In this document: positions 8,066 to 17,089 of the stretch, piece after piece
Position numbering within the stretch: position 1 is the stretch's first letter
How the letters are laid out: each line of letters starts with the position of its first letter
Assembly (NCBI GenBank): GCA_010671975.1
Contig: JAAHIA010000022.1
Coordinates: 1 to 23,428, forward strand
Reading direction: 5' to 3'
DNA length: 23,428 nucleotides
Source of the DNA: Leptolyngbya sp. SIO4C1
GTDB taxonomy: Bacteria; Cyanobacteriota; Cyanobacteriia; Phormidesmidales; Phormidesmidaceae
Position numbers and translations under genes: made by a program
Notes under the pieces: generated by a model
Database searches by the model: none
What the model was told of the DNA's origin: nothing
The model's input: the letters and a program-made list of their open reading frames with translations, nothing else

Positions 8066-8334
8066 ATTGGAATTTCCTCGGTGGGTGTCGTTCGATAGTT
8101 GCATCTAGTTTGCTCAGTCAAAGTATGTTGCGACTGATGTTGCTACTTTAACCAAAAAAGTGTAAACCTTATCAAGCATAGCATTTTCAAGCGTTTTCAT
8201 ATATCTGTCACTAGGTTGAACAGCGTTTGTCTGAGCGTTAAAACTGCTGTTCGAGCCGGGCCGATGACGCAGTATGATGTGCAAGATGAGGTACGAGATG
8301 AATACGATTTTATTTTAAAACTGGGAGAATAATG

Positions 8335-8766
8335 ATGTCAGAAAAAAAATTTAGTCCGGCTGAGCGCGCTTTTCTGGAAAAGGTGATGCAAAAAGCAAGC
8401 CTGCCGGATATTTACGATGCCCGGGATATTACAATTGTTGTCTTTCGAGCCCTGCGGGATTTGATGACGACGGAGGCTTCTGACCGCACCGGAGAGACTT
8501 TTAGCGATGAAAGGATTGCGCAGCTCTGGAAGGACGATAATCCAATCGTATCGGCGCTTTCGAAGCTGCGACCGCCTTTAAAGGTGAATACAGAGACGTT
8601 TCTGCGCCGAGTTCGTCAGGAAGGCGGCGTGCCTAAAAACGTCTCGGCAGAATCTGCCGTCGTGGCTGTTTTCTCAACGGTGCGGGACGAGCTGCCGCCT
8701 GAGCGGGTTAAGGAAATTTCGAGCTTTTTACCAGACGGTCTCAGGGTGATGTGGGAGCAGGTTTAG
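8335..8766 (+). CDS. DUF2267 family protein
   Basis: The product of about 143 residues is helical and contains two DUF2267-type repeats. The first begins AERAFLEKVMQKAS with VVFRALRDLMTTE. The second begins FLRRVRQEGGV and has VVAVFSTVRDELPPERV, ending FLPDGLRVMWEQV. The alternating L-P-P-E and LP-x-LR motifs are typical of the family, whose function is not known. Two adjacent ATGs exist (8332 and 8335). GGGAG at 8323-8327 is seven bases from the second but only four from the first, so I chose 8335. An A8 run (8342-8349) follows the start directly. The 266-bp gap to the divergent gene at 8065 should hold both promoters; TATGAT at about 8273-8278 is a candidate -10 box. The stop overlaps the stop of the convergent MFS gene by four bases. 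Confidence 0.85.
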   Translation: MSEKKFSPAERAFLEKVMQKASLPDIYDARDITIVVFRALRDLMTTEASDRTGETFSDERIAQLWKDDNPIVSALSKLRPPLKVNTETFLRRVRQEGGVPKNVSAESAVVAVFSTVRDELPPERVKEISSFLPDGLRVMWEQV

Positions 8767-10055
8767 GACTCTGTCTGGGCTGCGGTCGTTGGGTCCGCAG
8801 TCAGCCGCTGCTGTTTGAGATATAGCAGCAGCGCGCCGGCTAGGCCGGTGCTAGACACTAAGGCGAGCCAAAGGTTAGCGCCTGCTGGCTGATCGAGCGC
8901 CCAGCCACCCAGGGCCGGTCCAACTAGAAAGCCCAAAGCCCAGCATTCAGACTCCAGCGAAAAGTAGATGCCGCGCCGATCGAGCGGGGCCATTTCACCG
9001 ACGAGCGCGCTGGTTGAGGGGCCGTATAGAACTTCGGCGATCGCAATCAGTGAGAAGGCGAACAGCGCTGGCGCGATCGCGGCCGTGGGCACGGTGCCGG
9101 TCAGCCAGATAAACAGCAGCCCCCCGGCCCACAGCGTCAGCGCCATCAGCAGCGTTGAAATATGATCGATGCGCTTAACCCAGCGCGTGATGGGCAGCTG
9201 ACCGATGATTTTTAACAACGCATGCCAAAAAAAGAGGCCGCTAATCAGCCGCTCAGAAAAGCCGGCTGCGGCATTGCCGCCTGGCACAAAGTTGGCCAGG
9301 TACAGCGGCAGCGTGCTGCTCAGCTGAGCGCCGTAGAGGGCAAAAAAGGTATTGGCAACTAAGAATAGAACAAACGGTCGATGGGTAAGGGTCTGCAGCC
9401 AGCCTTGGGCTAGCTTCAGCGGCGTCATGCGGGCCTGGCGGGTTTCTGCGATCGCAACATAGATCACCCCGCCGAAGATCAAATAGATTAGCCCCTTGGT
9501 CAAAAATAAAGCGCGATAGCTGCCAGCCATCGCAATGTACTGTCCAGCCAGCAGCGCGCCGAGTCCCAATCCCAAGTTGTTTGACAGCTGCGTGAGGGCA
9601 AAGGCATCGGCGCGGTTTTCCGGCGTGGTCAGATCGGCGGTAACCGCCAGCGTTGCCGGCCAGTACAGACTCAGGCCCAGCCCCAGCAGCAGGTTGCCGC
9701 TCACAAGCAGTGTGAACGTATCGGCAAACGCCAGACAGGCGCAGGCCACGGCTGAGAACACCGCTGCGAGCAGCAGCGTACCCCGTCGCCCCAGCCGCGA
9801 ATCAATCAGATTGCCTGCCAAAAAGCGGCCAGCCAGCCCAGACAGGCCCGAACTGCTCAGAGCTAGCCCAACCTGCGTGGATGAAAAGCCAAGCTGGTTG
9901 ACAAAAAAGATAGACGCATAGACTAGCGTAAAGCCCTGACCGATAAACAGCAGCAGCTGACCGGCGGCTAGAATCCAGACTTCGCGTCGCAGCGTTGGCA
10001 GCCAGGCAGCGACTCGGTCAATTAGGCTGTTGAGTAACTGAGCAGGTTGCCCCAT
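8763..10055 (-). CDS. major facilitator superfamily transporter
   Basis: The 430-residue product has about twelve hydrophobic segments, no signal peptide and a long central loop, as expected for an MFS inner-membrane secondary transporter. The loop between TM2 and TM3 carries motif A (GNLIDSRLGRRG, residues 81-92). A related basic loop follows in the second half (RWVKRIDHISTLL). The sequence resembles the drug/sugar efflux branch, but the substrate cannot be told from the sequence. The start is ATG at 10053-10055; the ribosome site is weak (AGGA 13 bases upstream). It ends by overlapping the DUF2267 stop: TAA here shares bases 8763-8766 with TAG on the other strand, so there is no room for a terminator between them. 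The gap to the next plus gene (10056-10330) shows nothing beyond an AT-rich probable promoter region. Confidence 0.93.
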   Translation of the reverse strand: MGQPAQLLNSLIDRVAAWLPTLRREVWILAAGQLLLFIGQGFTLVYASIFFVNQLGFSSTQVGLALSSSGLSGLAGRFLAGNLIDSRLGRRGTLLLAAVFSAVACACLAFADTFTLLVSGNLLLGLGLSLYWPATLAVTADLTTPENRADAFALTQLSNNLGLGLGALLAGQYIAMAGSYRALFLTKGLIYLIFGGVIYVAIAETRQARMTPLKLAQGWLQTLTHRPFVLFLVANTFFALYGAQLSSTLPLYLANFVPGGNAAAGFSERLISGLFFWHALLKIIGQLPITRWVKRIDHISTLLMALTLWAGGLLFIWLTGTVPTAAIAPALFAFSLIAIAEVLYGPSTSALVGEMAPLDRRGIYFSLESECWALGFLVGPALGGWALDQPAGANLWLALVSSTGLAGALLLYLKQQRLTADPTTAAQTES

Positions 10056-10330
10056 AGCGTTTGCAAAATCCTATTTTCAACGACTATTACGACAAATCAA
10101 TATATAGCAATGACTAATATTAAGTATCTTTCATCGCGCATCGCTACAGGAAACATCTGAGTCTGGCGGGCGTCTATTGCGTACAGTATGGTGCCTACCC
10201 GCGATTATGCATACTTGACATAGCGAGCTTTGGGTGGAATCGGCTATGTGTTTGCTACGCCATTGCCCTAGCTTGACTGGCTTGACCGTCCTGACTTAAC
10301 TGCTTCCTGTTGAAACCTTCAGAATAAAAA

Positions 10331-11773
10331 ATGCTTACTGGCGCAGTACCCTCTCTTCAACCGCGATCGCGCGCGCGTCATTTACTGCGGTTAGGCCTAT
10401 GGGCTAGCTTGCTCAGTTTGCCTGCTGCGCTACTCGCCGCGCTACCGGCACAGGCGGTTAGCTTTCGCTTTGTTTATGGACCCAATACGCCCCTTGAGCA
10501 GATGATTGGCTTTGAGATAGCCGGCAATATCTGGTCTAGTTACCTCAAAAATGAGGTCACACTGAATATCTATGTTGAGACTACCAGTACGCTGCCAGAC
10601 GGTGTTGTGGGTGGTGCCCTACCGGGGATAGAGGCTGAGTATAACTACAAAGATCTTGTCAATGCCTTTCAAGATAGCGTCGCTTCGCAAGCCGATGCTT
10701 CTGCCTACGGTAGTTTGCCAATCAAAAATTTTGCGTTTGAGTTTCGAAGCAACAGCAAGAATGCACTAATTAAGAAAGTCAAGAAAATTAATTTCACCCG
10801 AGCTAATGCCAAAGCGCTAGGAATTATTGAGTCTGGGAGAAATAAGAACGACAAGAAAGATAAGAAAGTTGAAAAGCTAGACGGTGTAATCTTAATGAGC
10901 GATCTCTCAAACATGTCGCTCAGCTGGAACTACGCCCTTACCGGCAGCCTCTCTGCCCGTCAGCTAGACTTCGGTGCAGTGGCGCTGCATGAGCTAGGGC
11001 ATACGCTAGGCTTCATCAGCGGCGTAGACGATCCAGGCTTCATCAGCATGGTGATCGAGCAGCAGGCAAAGCGGAAAGCGATCAAAGGAGACAAGATGAA
11101 GTTCTCAACAATTCTTGATCTATTTCGCTATTCGCCCAGCAGCGCAGCGAACGGTATTCCTGATTTAACGTTTAGCCGCGAAGAGAAATATTTTTCCGTA
11201 GATGGGGGCAAAACCAACCTCGGCGCGTTTTCGCTAGGTGCTGAGCTAGAAGACTTTCAAGCTAGCCACTGGCGAGATCAGTCAGATACGCTAGGCATGA
11301 TGGCTCCCTTACTTAGACCAGGCCAGCGCGAACAGATTACTAATCTCGATCTGATAGCTTTTGACGTCTTAGGCTGGACGGTAGGCCCAGCCGCCGATAG
11401 CCTCAACAGCGCACAGCTAGAACAGCAGGCCCGCAGCCGCCTAGCCCAGTCGCTCGGCGTGAGCCCGGACTGGCTAACCGCAAACGCGATCGCGGCAGCA
11501 ACTCGCCTGCAGGAGAATCGAGACAAACAGATTGAAAAAATGATCAAAGATAGCAAGCGCTACGATCGCCGCCGCAGCAGTCGTACTCGCTATCTGCAGG
11601 AATCTTGGCGTTCAATCTACGCTCAAGAGGCCTATCTGTCTAGCGTGACGCTGTCGGAGCCAGCAGTGGCTGAGCCTGTTCCTGAACCGGGTACCACCGC
11701 TGCCTGGATCAGTGTGGGGCTGCTGGGTCTAGGCATCAAGCAGGGTCGCGGTAGAATCAAGTTGTCTGCCTAA
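10331..11773 (+). CDS. secreted PEP-CTERM zinc metalloprotease (NF038122-like)
   Basis: The 480-residue product starts with a signal peptide (hydrophobic LWASLLSLPAALLAALPAQA, cleavage likely after residue 42). The zinc-protease motif is HELGHTLGF, with His220, Glu221 and His224. The third metzincin ligand position (residue 230) is Ser, so the family is not a classical metzincin, and the third ligand is not obvious. A Lys/Asn-rich low-complexity insert lies at about residues 170-185. The C-terminus is a PEP-CTERM sorting tail: VPEPGTTAAW at about 450, a hydrophobic segment, then a Lys/Arg-rich end. Such tails are processed by exosortase in many bacteria. The combination matches the NF038122-type PEP-CTERM metalloproteases as I recall them. 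It leads a three-gene run; the next gene starts 16 bp after its stop. The protease probably acts in the periplasm or at the cell surface; its substrate is unknown, with the neighbouring exoprotein a candidate. Confidence 0.85.
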   Translation: MLTGAVPSLQPRSRARHLLRLGLWASLLSLPAALLAALPAQAVSFRFVYGPNTPLEQMIGFEIAGNIWSSYLKNEVTLNIYVETTSTLPDGVVGGALPGIEAEYNYKDLVNAFQDSVASQADASAYGSLPIKNFAFEFRSNSKNALIKKVKKINFTRANAKALGIIESGRNKNDKKDKKVEKLDGVILMSDLSNMSLSWNYALTGSLSARQLDFGAVALHELGHTLGFISGVDDPGFISMVIEQQAKRKAIKGDKMKFSTILDLFRYSPSSAANGIPDLTFSREEKYFSVDGGKTNLGAFSLGAELEDFQASHWRDQSDTLGMMAPLLRPGQREQITNLDLIAFDVLGWTVGPAADSLNSAQLEQQARSRLAQSLGVSPDWLTANAIAAATRLQENRDKQIEKMIKDSKRYDRRRSSRTRYLQESWRSIYAQEAYLSSVTLSEPAVAEPVPEPGTTAAWISVGLLGLGIKQGRGRIKLSA

Positions 11774-11789
11774 TTGGTGATTGTTCCCT

Positions 11790-14462
11790 ATGTTACTTAG
11801 ATGCCTGGGCCGGTGCGCTCAGCAGTTAGGCCGAGCAGCGGCTGAGCCTCGATGTGTGCGGCTAGGGTTTGGCAGCCTTAGCGGCTGGCTGCTGCTGTCA
11901 GTCAGCAGTGCTGCCCAGGTCGCGACCAGCGTTCAGCCAGATAGCACTCTACCAACCGTTTCTGCAGTTAGCGGTGCTGGTACTGTGACTGTAACCGGCG
12001 GTACCGTTGACCGCAGCGGCAATCTGTTTCATAGCTTTGAACAGCTTTCAATTGGTTCAGGCGACCGAGTTTTATTCGAGCTTGGCGCTCAGGTCAGCGA
12101 CATTCAAACCATTATTACTCGGGTGACTGGGGTAATGCCCTCGGCACTGGCCGGTACGCTAGCGGCTGAGGGCAGCGCCGACTTCTTTTTAATTAACCCT
12201 AACGGCATCGTTGTGGGTCCGGCCGCAGCGCTAGAGCTTGGCGGCTCATTTATTGCCAGCACGGCTGAAAGCGTTGTTTTTCCGCAGCTGTCGTTCAGTG
12301 CCGTAGCGCCTAGCGTGCCCAGCAGCTTGCCGCGTCTGACGCTCAGCATGCCTATTGGTCTGCAGTATGGGACGGCCCCGAGCGGCATCAGCGTGACCGG
12401 CCCTGGTCACGGGCTGTTCATTGATCCGATCTCGTTTGAGCTTGTGCAGGCTTTTCGACCGGCGGGGCTGGCCGTTGAAACAGGGCAGACGCTGGCACTA
12501 GCTGGCGGCGAGGTAAGCCTGAGCGGTGGTAACTTAACCGCGCCTGAAGGCCGGATTCTGCTCGGTGGACGCTCACAGCCGGGCCAGGTGGGCCTAGTGG
12601 CGACGCAGCCTGGCTGGCAGCTGGTCTATCCAGAGGCTGCTGAACTTAGCGATATTCGGCTGACGGCGGCTGCTTCGGCAGACGTCAGCGGCAGCGGCGG
12701 CGGCGAGCTGCAGCTGCGGGGGCGGCAGATTCAGCTGAGCGATGGCGCTGCGCTCCTGTCGAATACGCTGGGAATGGCAGAGGGGCAATCTATTCAGCTG
12801 CGAGCTACAGACGCGATCGCGGCTATTGGTAGCGACATTGACCCAGTGACGCAGCTGGCGCTGTTTCCCAGTGGCGTATTTGCCGAGGTGGCAGCCGGCG
12901 CGACTGGGGCCGGCAGCGAAATTCTGATTGAGACCGCTGACTTACAGCTGCGCTCTGGCGGGCAGCTCTCGACGACTACCTTTGGCGATGGTAGTGCAGG
13001 CCGGATTGCAGCAGCGACCGAGCGGATTGAGATCGTCGGACAGTCGCCCGACGAATTTTTCTTTAGCGGCATCTTTGGCTTTGCCGATTTGTTTGCTCGC
13101 GGGGATGGCGGCGATCTACAGCTGCAAACACAGAGGCTGCTACTCGACAAGCAAGCAGAAATTTCAACCAATACGTTTGGCAAGGGTCAGGCCGGCAGTT
13201 TGCGCCTACAGGCAGAGGAGATTTTGCTCTTGGGTGAGTCTGGCCTGTTTGCCAACACTGACTTTGATGCGATCGCAGACGGTGGCGATCTGATGCTGGA
13301 GACCGGACGGCTACGGCTGGAAGACGGGAGCCAAATTGGTACCAGCACATTTGGCGTTGGCAATGCCGGTCGGCTGCAGGTAAGCGCTCAGCGGATTGAG
13401 CTGAGCGGTGGCTCCGACTTTTCTCCCAGCGGCCTCTTTGCGGTTGCCGAGCTAGACTCAACCGGTCAGGGCGGGCAGCTGCATGTTCAGACACAGCAGC
13501 TGCGCATTCTCGATGGTGCGCAGATCGCCACCAGCACCTTAGGCAGCGGCAAGGCCGGCAACCTGACGGTCTTAGCCGAGACAGTAGAGCTCTCGGGCGG
13601 CAATCAGCGCGGCCGCAGCAGTCTGCTGGCGACGGCGCTGCTAGACACTGGCGATGGCGGTGACCTTAGCCTGGTGAGCAATCGGCTCAGTTTGCAAGAT
13701 GGCGCTGTGATCAGCGTTAGCAATTTTCCTAGCGGAGAAGCTACCCTGCTAACGCCGGGCCAGGGTGCGGCCGGCAATCTGTCAATTAGGTCAGGGTCGG
13801 TGCAGCTCGATAACCAGGCCCGGCTCAGTGCCGAAACTGTGGCCGGCGCTCAGGGTAACGTCGCTCTGCAGACCGAGCTGCTGCTGCTGCGTCGCGGCAG
13901 CCAAATTACTACCAACGCGACCGGTACGGCCTCGGGCGGCAGCATTCTGATTGACGCCAGTCGCGGTTTTGTGGTGGCCATACCGACTGAGAATAGCGAC
14001 ATTACTGCCAACGCTGTGACCGGCGACGGCGGTCGGGTCGATATTCTCGCTCAAGGACTGCTAGGCATTGCCCCGCGTCCGGCGCTAACGCCGCTGAGCG
14101 ATATTACCGCTAGCTCTGAGTTTGGCCTAGCTGGCGAAGTTGTGGTGATCACGCCAGAGGCAAATCCCGATGAGCGATTAGAGCAGCTGCCGAGCCTGCA
14201 GGCAATTCCTCAGCTGGCCCAGGGCTGTGCTGCGATCGCCGAGCGCGCCAGCCGGTTTGTGGTGTCGGGTCGCAGCGGTCTACGAGCAGCGCCAGCGCGT
14301 GCCCTCAGCAGTGCTGGCTTTTTAGACGATGTGCAGCTGCCGCAGGCTTGGACCAGTTTGGTGCCCTCAGTCGAGGCTCAGAGCTGGTATCGCGGCGAGG
14401 ACGGCGTGGTTCGGCTTGCCGCCGTGGCTGAGGCTGGCCGGTGCCCTAGAGGAGCGCTGTGA
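11790..14462 (+). CDS. two-partner-secretion (haemagglutinin-type) beta-helix exoprotein
   Basis: I use ATG 11790, because GGTGA (11776-11780) is nine bases upstream; an upstream TTG at 11781 has no room for a ribosome site. A signal peptide is followed by the TPS/filamentous haemagglutinin N-terminal domain (about residues 35-165), including the signature LINPNGI with Asn136-Pro-Asn138-Gly. The remainder is a right-handed beta-helix with repeats of roughly 55-60 residues starting GGDLQLQTQ, GGDLMLETG, GGQLHVQTQ and GGDLSLVSN. The C-terminus has the cyanobacterial exoprotein motif (Cys813, then SRFVVSGRSGL). Such proteins cross the outer membrane through a TpsB porin and stay at the surface or are released. 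No TpsB gene is present in this window. The stop TGA overlaps the next gene's GTG by four bases. Confidence 0.9.
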   Translation: MLLRCLGRCAQQLGRAAAEPRCVRLGFGSLSGWLLLSVSSAAQVATSVQPDSTLPTVSAVSGAGTVTVTGGTVDRSGNLFHSFEQLSIGSGDRVLFELGAQVSDIQTIITRVTGVMPSALAGTLAAEGSADFFLINPNGIVVGPAAALELGGSFIASTAESVVFPQLSFSAVAPSVPSSLPRLTLSMPIGLQYGTAPSGISVTGPGHGLFIDPISFELVQAFRPAGLAVETGQTLALAGGEVSLSGGNLTAPEGRILLGGRSQPGQVGLVATQPGWQLVYPEAAELSDIRLTAAASADVSGSGGGELQLRGRQIQLSDGAALLSNTLGMAEGQSIQLRATDAIAAIGSDIDPVTQLALFPSGVFAEVAAGATGAGSEILIETADLQLRSGGQLSTTTFGDGSAGRIAAATERIEIVGQSPDEFFFSGIFGFADLFARGDGGDLQLQTQRLLLDKQAEISTNTFGKGQAGSLRLQAEEILLLGESGLFANTDFDAIADGGDLMLETGRLRLEDGSQIGTSTFGVGNAGRLQVSAQRIELSGGSDFSPSGLFAVAELDSTGQGGQLHVQTQQLRILDGAQIATSTLGSGKAGNLTVLAETVELSGGNQRGRSSLLATALLDTGDGGDLSLVSNRLSLQDGAVISVSNFPSGEATLLTPGQGAAGNLSIRSGSVQLDNQARLSAETVAGAQGNVALQTELLLLRRGSQITTNATGTASGGSILIDASRGFVVAIPTENSDITANAVTGDGGRVDILAQGLLGIAPRPALTPLSDITASSEFGLAGEVVVITPEANPDERLEQLPSLQAIPQLAQGCAAIAERASRFVVSGRSGLRAAPARALSSAGFLDDVQLPQAWTSLVPSVEAQSWYRGEDGVVRLAAVAEAGRCPRGAL

Positions 14463-17089
14463 TTGCTGGCAGCTGGCGATTCTGGCGCAAACGGGCTGGC
14501 CTTTGGCTGCTAGCCGGCCTGGTTAGCAGCTGGCTGTTTGCTAGCGGCGTTGGCGCTTTTGCCCAGACCGAGCCAGTTACTCAGACGCTGCTACAGCAGG
14601 GCATTGAACGCTACGATCAAGGTCAGTTTACGGCGGCAATTGAAGCGTGGCAGCAGGCACAGACCGCCTTTGTACGGCAGGATAACCGGCTGGCGCAGGC
14701 CTATGTTTTGAATAATTTGGCTCAGGCGTATCAGCAGCTAGCGCAGTGGCCGGCGGCTGAGGCAGCGCTGGCTCAGAGCCAGGCGCAGCTAGATTCGCTA
14801 GCAGCTCTATCCGAGTCGGATGCTTGGGAAGTGCAAGCTAAGGTTCTCAATACTCAGGGTCAGCTGCAGTGGCGCGATGGCCAACCCGAACAGGCACTAG
14901 CCAGCTGGCAGCAGGCCGCTGACTACTATCAGCAGGCTGGGACCAGTGCCGGGGCCCTGATCGCTCAGCTCAACCAGGCCCAGGCCCTGCAAACGCTGGG
15001 GCTAAATCGGCGGGCGCTGCAGCTGCTGCAGCAGACCTATCAGGCGCTGCCGTCGGCGACCGGACCGCTGCGAGCAGCCGGCCTGCGGCAGCTAGGCATT
15101 GCCTATGCCCAGGTTGGGGCGCTGGCGCGATCGCAGCAGATACTAGAAGCCAGCCTGGCCCAGGCCGCCACGCCCGAAACCCAGCTGGCGCTGGGCAATA
15201 CCGCCCGCGCTCGCAGCCATCGCGCCGCTGCGACCGGACAGCGTCAGACCGCCCTTGCCTATGGAGAGATGGCGCTACAGCACTATCAGAGAGCGGCCCA
15301 GTCTGATTCAGCGCTGCTGAGCGTGCAGGCTCGGCTCAACCAGCTCAGCTACCTGATTGAAACGGGTCGCCTAGCCGCTGCCGCTGACTGGCGCGCTCTG
15401 GCCACGCGCCTAGCCGCGCTGCCGGCAGGGCAGCCGGCGCTGTTTGCTCAGCTGAGCTATGCCCATAGCCTCACCTGTTTAGCCTGGCCTGTCGGCTGCG
15501 TTCGGCCCGAATGGAGCGATGGCTCAGCCATCCCGGCTGCGGCTGAGCGACCCACCGCTGCTCAAATTGCTCAGCTGCTGGCAGCTGCCCGCCAGCAGGC
15601 TCAGCAGCAGCAGGATATCGGCCTGGTCTCCAATGCGACCGGGCAGCTCGGGCATCTCTATGAGCTGACGCAGCAGTGGTCTGAGGCAGAAGCGCTGACG
15701 CAGCAAGCGCTGTGGCTGATTGAAGGGCAGCAGCTACCCGAGCTGGCCTATCGCTGGGAATGGCAGCTCGGGCGGATCTATCAGGCCACCAATCGCGGTG
15801 ACGCGATCGCGGCCTACGAGCGCGCGCTGGGCGCTCTCAAGGAAGTGCGCGACAGCCTGCTGCAGGTCGATGCTCAGACTCAGTTTTCCTTTCGCGACTA
15901 TGTTGAGCCGGTCTATCGCGAATTTTTAGAAGTTTTGCTCAGCCCGACCAGTCAGCAGCCGCTAGCGTCAGCGGTGCTGAAGCAGGCCATTCAGGTCTTA
16001 GACGCGCTACAGCTGACCGAGCTAGAAAACTTTTTGGGCTGCAATCTGGCCCGTCTGGTAAACATTAGCGAGACCAGCGTTGACCCCGCAGCCGTTAAGC
16101 TCTACCCCATCATTCTCTCAGAGCAGCTGCTGGTCATCTATGAGATTCCCGGTCAGCCGCTGGCCTACTACACCACTCAGGTGCCGCAGCCTCAGGTAGA
16201 AGCGCGACTGCGATCGCTGCGCCGCGATCTGACGCTGCCGGGCAAGACGCCGCAGGTGATAGCGCAGGCGGCAGAGGTCTACCATTGGCTGATAACTCCG
16301 CTCGAAGCCGTGCTAGCTGCGCAGCCGCAGATCGACACGCTGGTCTTTGTGCCAGACGGGCTGCTGCGCAACCTGCCGATGGGGATCCTCTACGATGGCG
16401 AACGCTACCTGATTGAAAAAGGCTATGCGATCGCGATCGCGCCGCAAATTGAGCTCTTTCAGCCCCGGGCCGCCGCGCGGCTGAATATCTTTCGCGGCGG
16501 GATTAGCCTGCCGCAGCAGATTCGCGGCGAGGTCTTTCCGCCGATTGAGCAGGTGCGCAAAGAGCTAGAGCAAATTCCGGCCGCCTTTACCAGCGCGCCG
16601 CCGCTGCTAGATGAGGCCTTCACGGAGGCGAATATTGAGCAGCGGCTGCAGAACGATGACGTTTCCGCCATCCATTGGAAAACCCACGGCGTTTTTAGCT
16701 CCGACCCTAGCAATACCTATCTAGTCGCCTACCAAGACAGCATCACTGCCAATGAGCTCAATGCTCTGCTGCAGCAGCTGGGGCAGCGCGATCCGCTAGA
16801 GCTGATGGTGCTGAGTGCCTGTGAGACGGCCCTGGGCGATCGGCGGGCGGTGCTGGGGCTAGCGGGCGTAGCGGTGCGGGCCGGCGCGCGCAGTACGCTC
16901 TCGACCCTATGGCGGGCTGACGACGATGCCAATACGCAGCTAATGACGCAGTTTTATCAGGCGCTGCTGCAGCCGGGCACCACCAAAGCCAAAGCGCTGC
17001 AGCAGGCGCAGCAGTGGCTTTTATCTGAGGCTGGCTACCCGGCTCCCTACTACTGGGGCACCTATGTGCTGGTCGGCAACTGGCGCTAG
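14459..17089 (+). CDS. exported TPR-CHAT caspase-like protein
   Basis: The GTG start at 14459 overlaps the previous TGA (GTGA), with GAGG just upstream, so translational coupling is likely. A positively charged N-terminus and hydrophobic stretch (LWLLAGLVSSWLFASGVGAFA) form a signal peptide or anchor. Residues about 45-470 hold TPR repeats rich in Ala and Gln (for example AYVLNNLAQAYQQLAQWPAAE). Residues about 560-876 form a CHAT domain, a caspase-like peptidase fold. The predicted dyad is His743 (WKTHGVFS) and Cys788 (LSACETALG), followed by GLAGVAVRAGARSTLSTLW. Both catalytic residues are present, so it should be active. Its export places it in the periplasm, unlike typical cytoplasmic CHAT proteins, although TPR-CHAT proteins with signal peptides beside TPS exoproteins are frequent in cyanobacteria as I recall. 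It converges on the DUF928 gene, sharing four bases. Confidence 0.92.
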   Translation: MIAGSWRFWRKRAGLWLLAGLVSSWLFASGVGAFAQTEPVTQTLLQQGIERYDQGQFTAAIEAWQQAQTAFVRQDNRLAQAYVLNNLAQAYQQLAQWPAAEAALAQSQAQLDSLAALSESDAWEVQAKVLNTQGQLQWRDGQPEQALASWQQAADYYQQAGTSAGALIAQLNQAQALQTLGLNRRALQLLQQTYQALPSATGPLRAAGLRQLGIAYAQVGALARSQQILEASLAQAATPETQLALGNTARARSHRAAATGQRQTALAYGEMALQHYQRAAQSDSALLSVQARLNQLSYLIETGRLAAAADWRALATRLAALPAGQPALFAQLSYAHSLTCLAWPVGCVRPEWSDGSAIPAAAERPTAAQIAQLLAAARQQAQQQQDIGLVSNATGQLGHLYELTQQWSEAEALTQQALWLIEGQQLPELAYRWEWQLGRIYQATNRGDAIAAYERALGALKEVRDSLLQVDAQTQFSFRDYVEPVYREFLEVLLSPTSQQPLASAVLKQAIQVLDALQLTELENFLGCNLARLVNISETSVDPAAVKLYPIILSEQLLVIYEIPGQPLAYYTTQVPQPQVEARLRSLRRDLTLPGKTPQVIAQAAEVYHWLITPLEAVLAAQPQIDTLVFVPDGLLRNLPMGILYDGERYLIEKGYAIAIAPQIELFQPRAAARLNIFRGGISLPQQIRGEVFPPIEQVRKELEQIPAAFTSAPPLLDEAFTEANIEQRLQNDDVSAIHWKTHGVFSSDPSNTYLVAYQDSITANELNALLQQLGQRDPLELMVLSACETALGDRRAVLGLAGVAVRAGARSTLSTLWRADDDANTQLMTQFYQALLQPGTTKAKALQQAQQWLLSEAGYPAPYYWGTYVLVGNWR

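Noticed and set aside
12794..13494. Minus and plus frames of 120-143 codons inside the exoprotein gene
   Set aside because: They arise from the repetitive GC-rich coding sequence of the beta-helix and carry no domain of their own.
13096..13760. DNA repeats in the exoprotein gene as a mobile or satellite repeat
   Set aside because: Similarity is at the protein level (GGDL-type beta-helix turns) and the DNA copies are too diverged.
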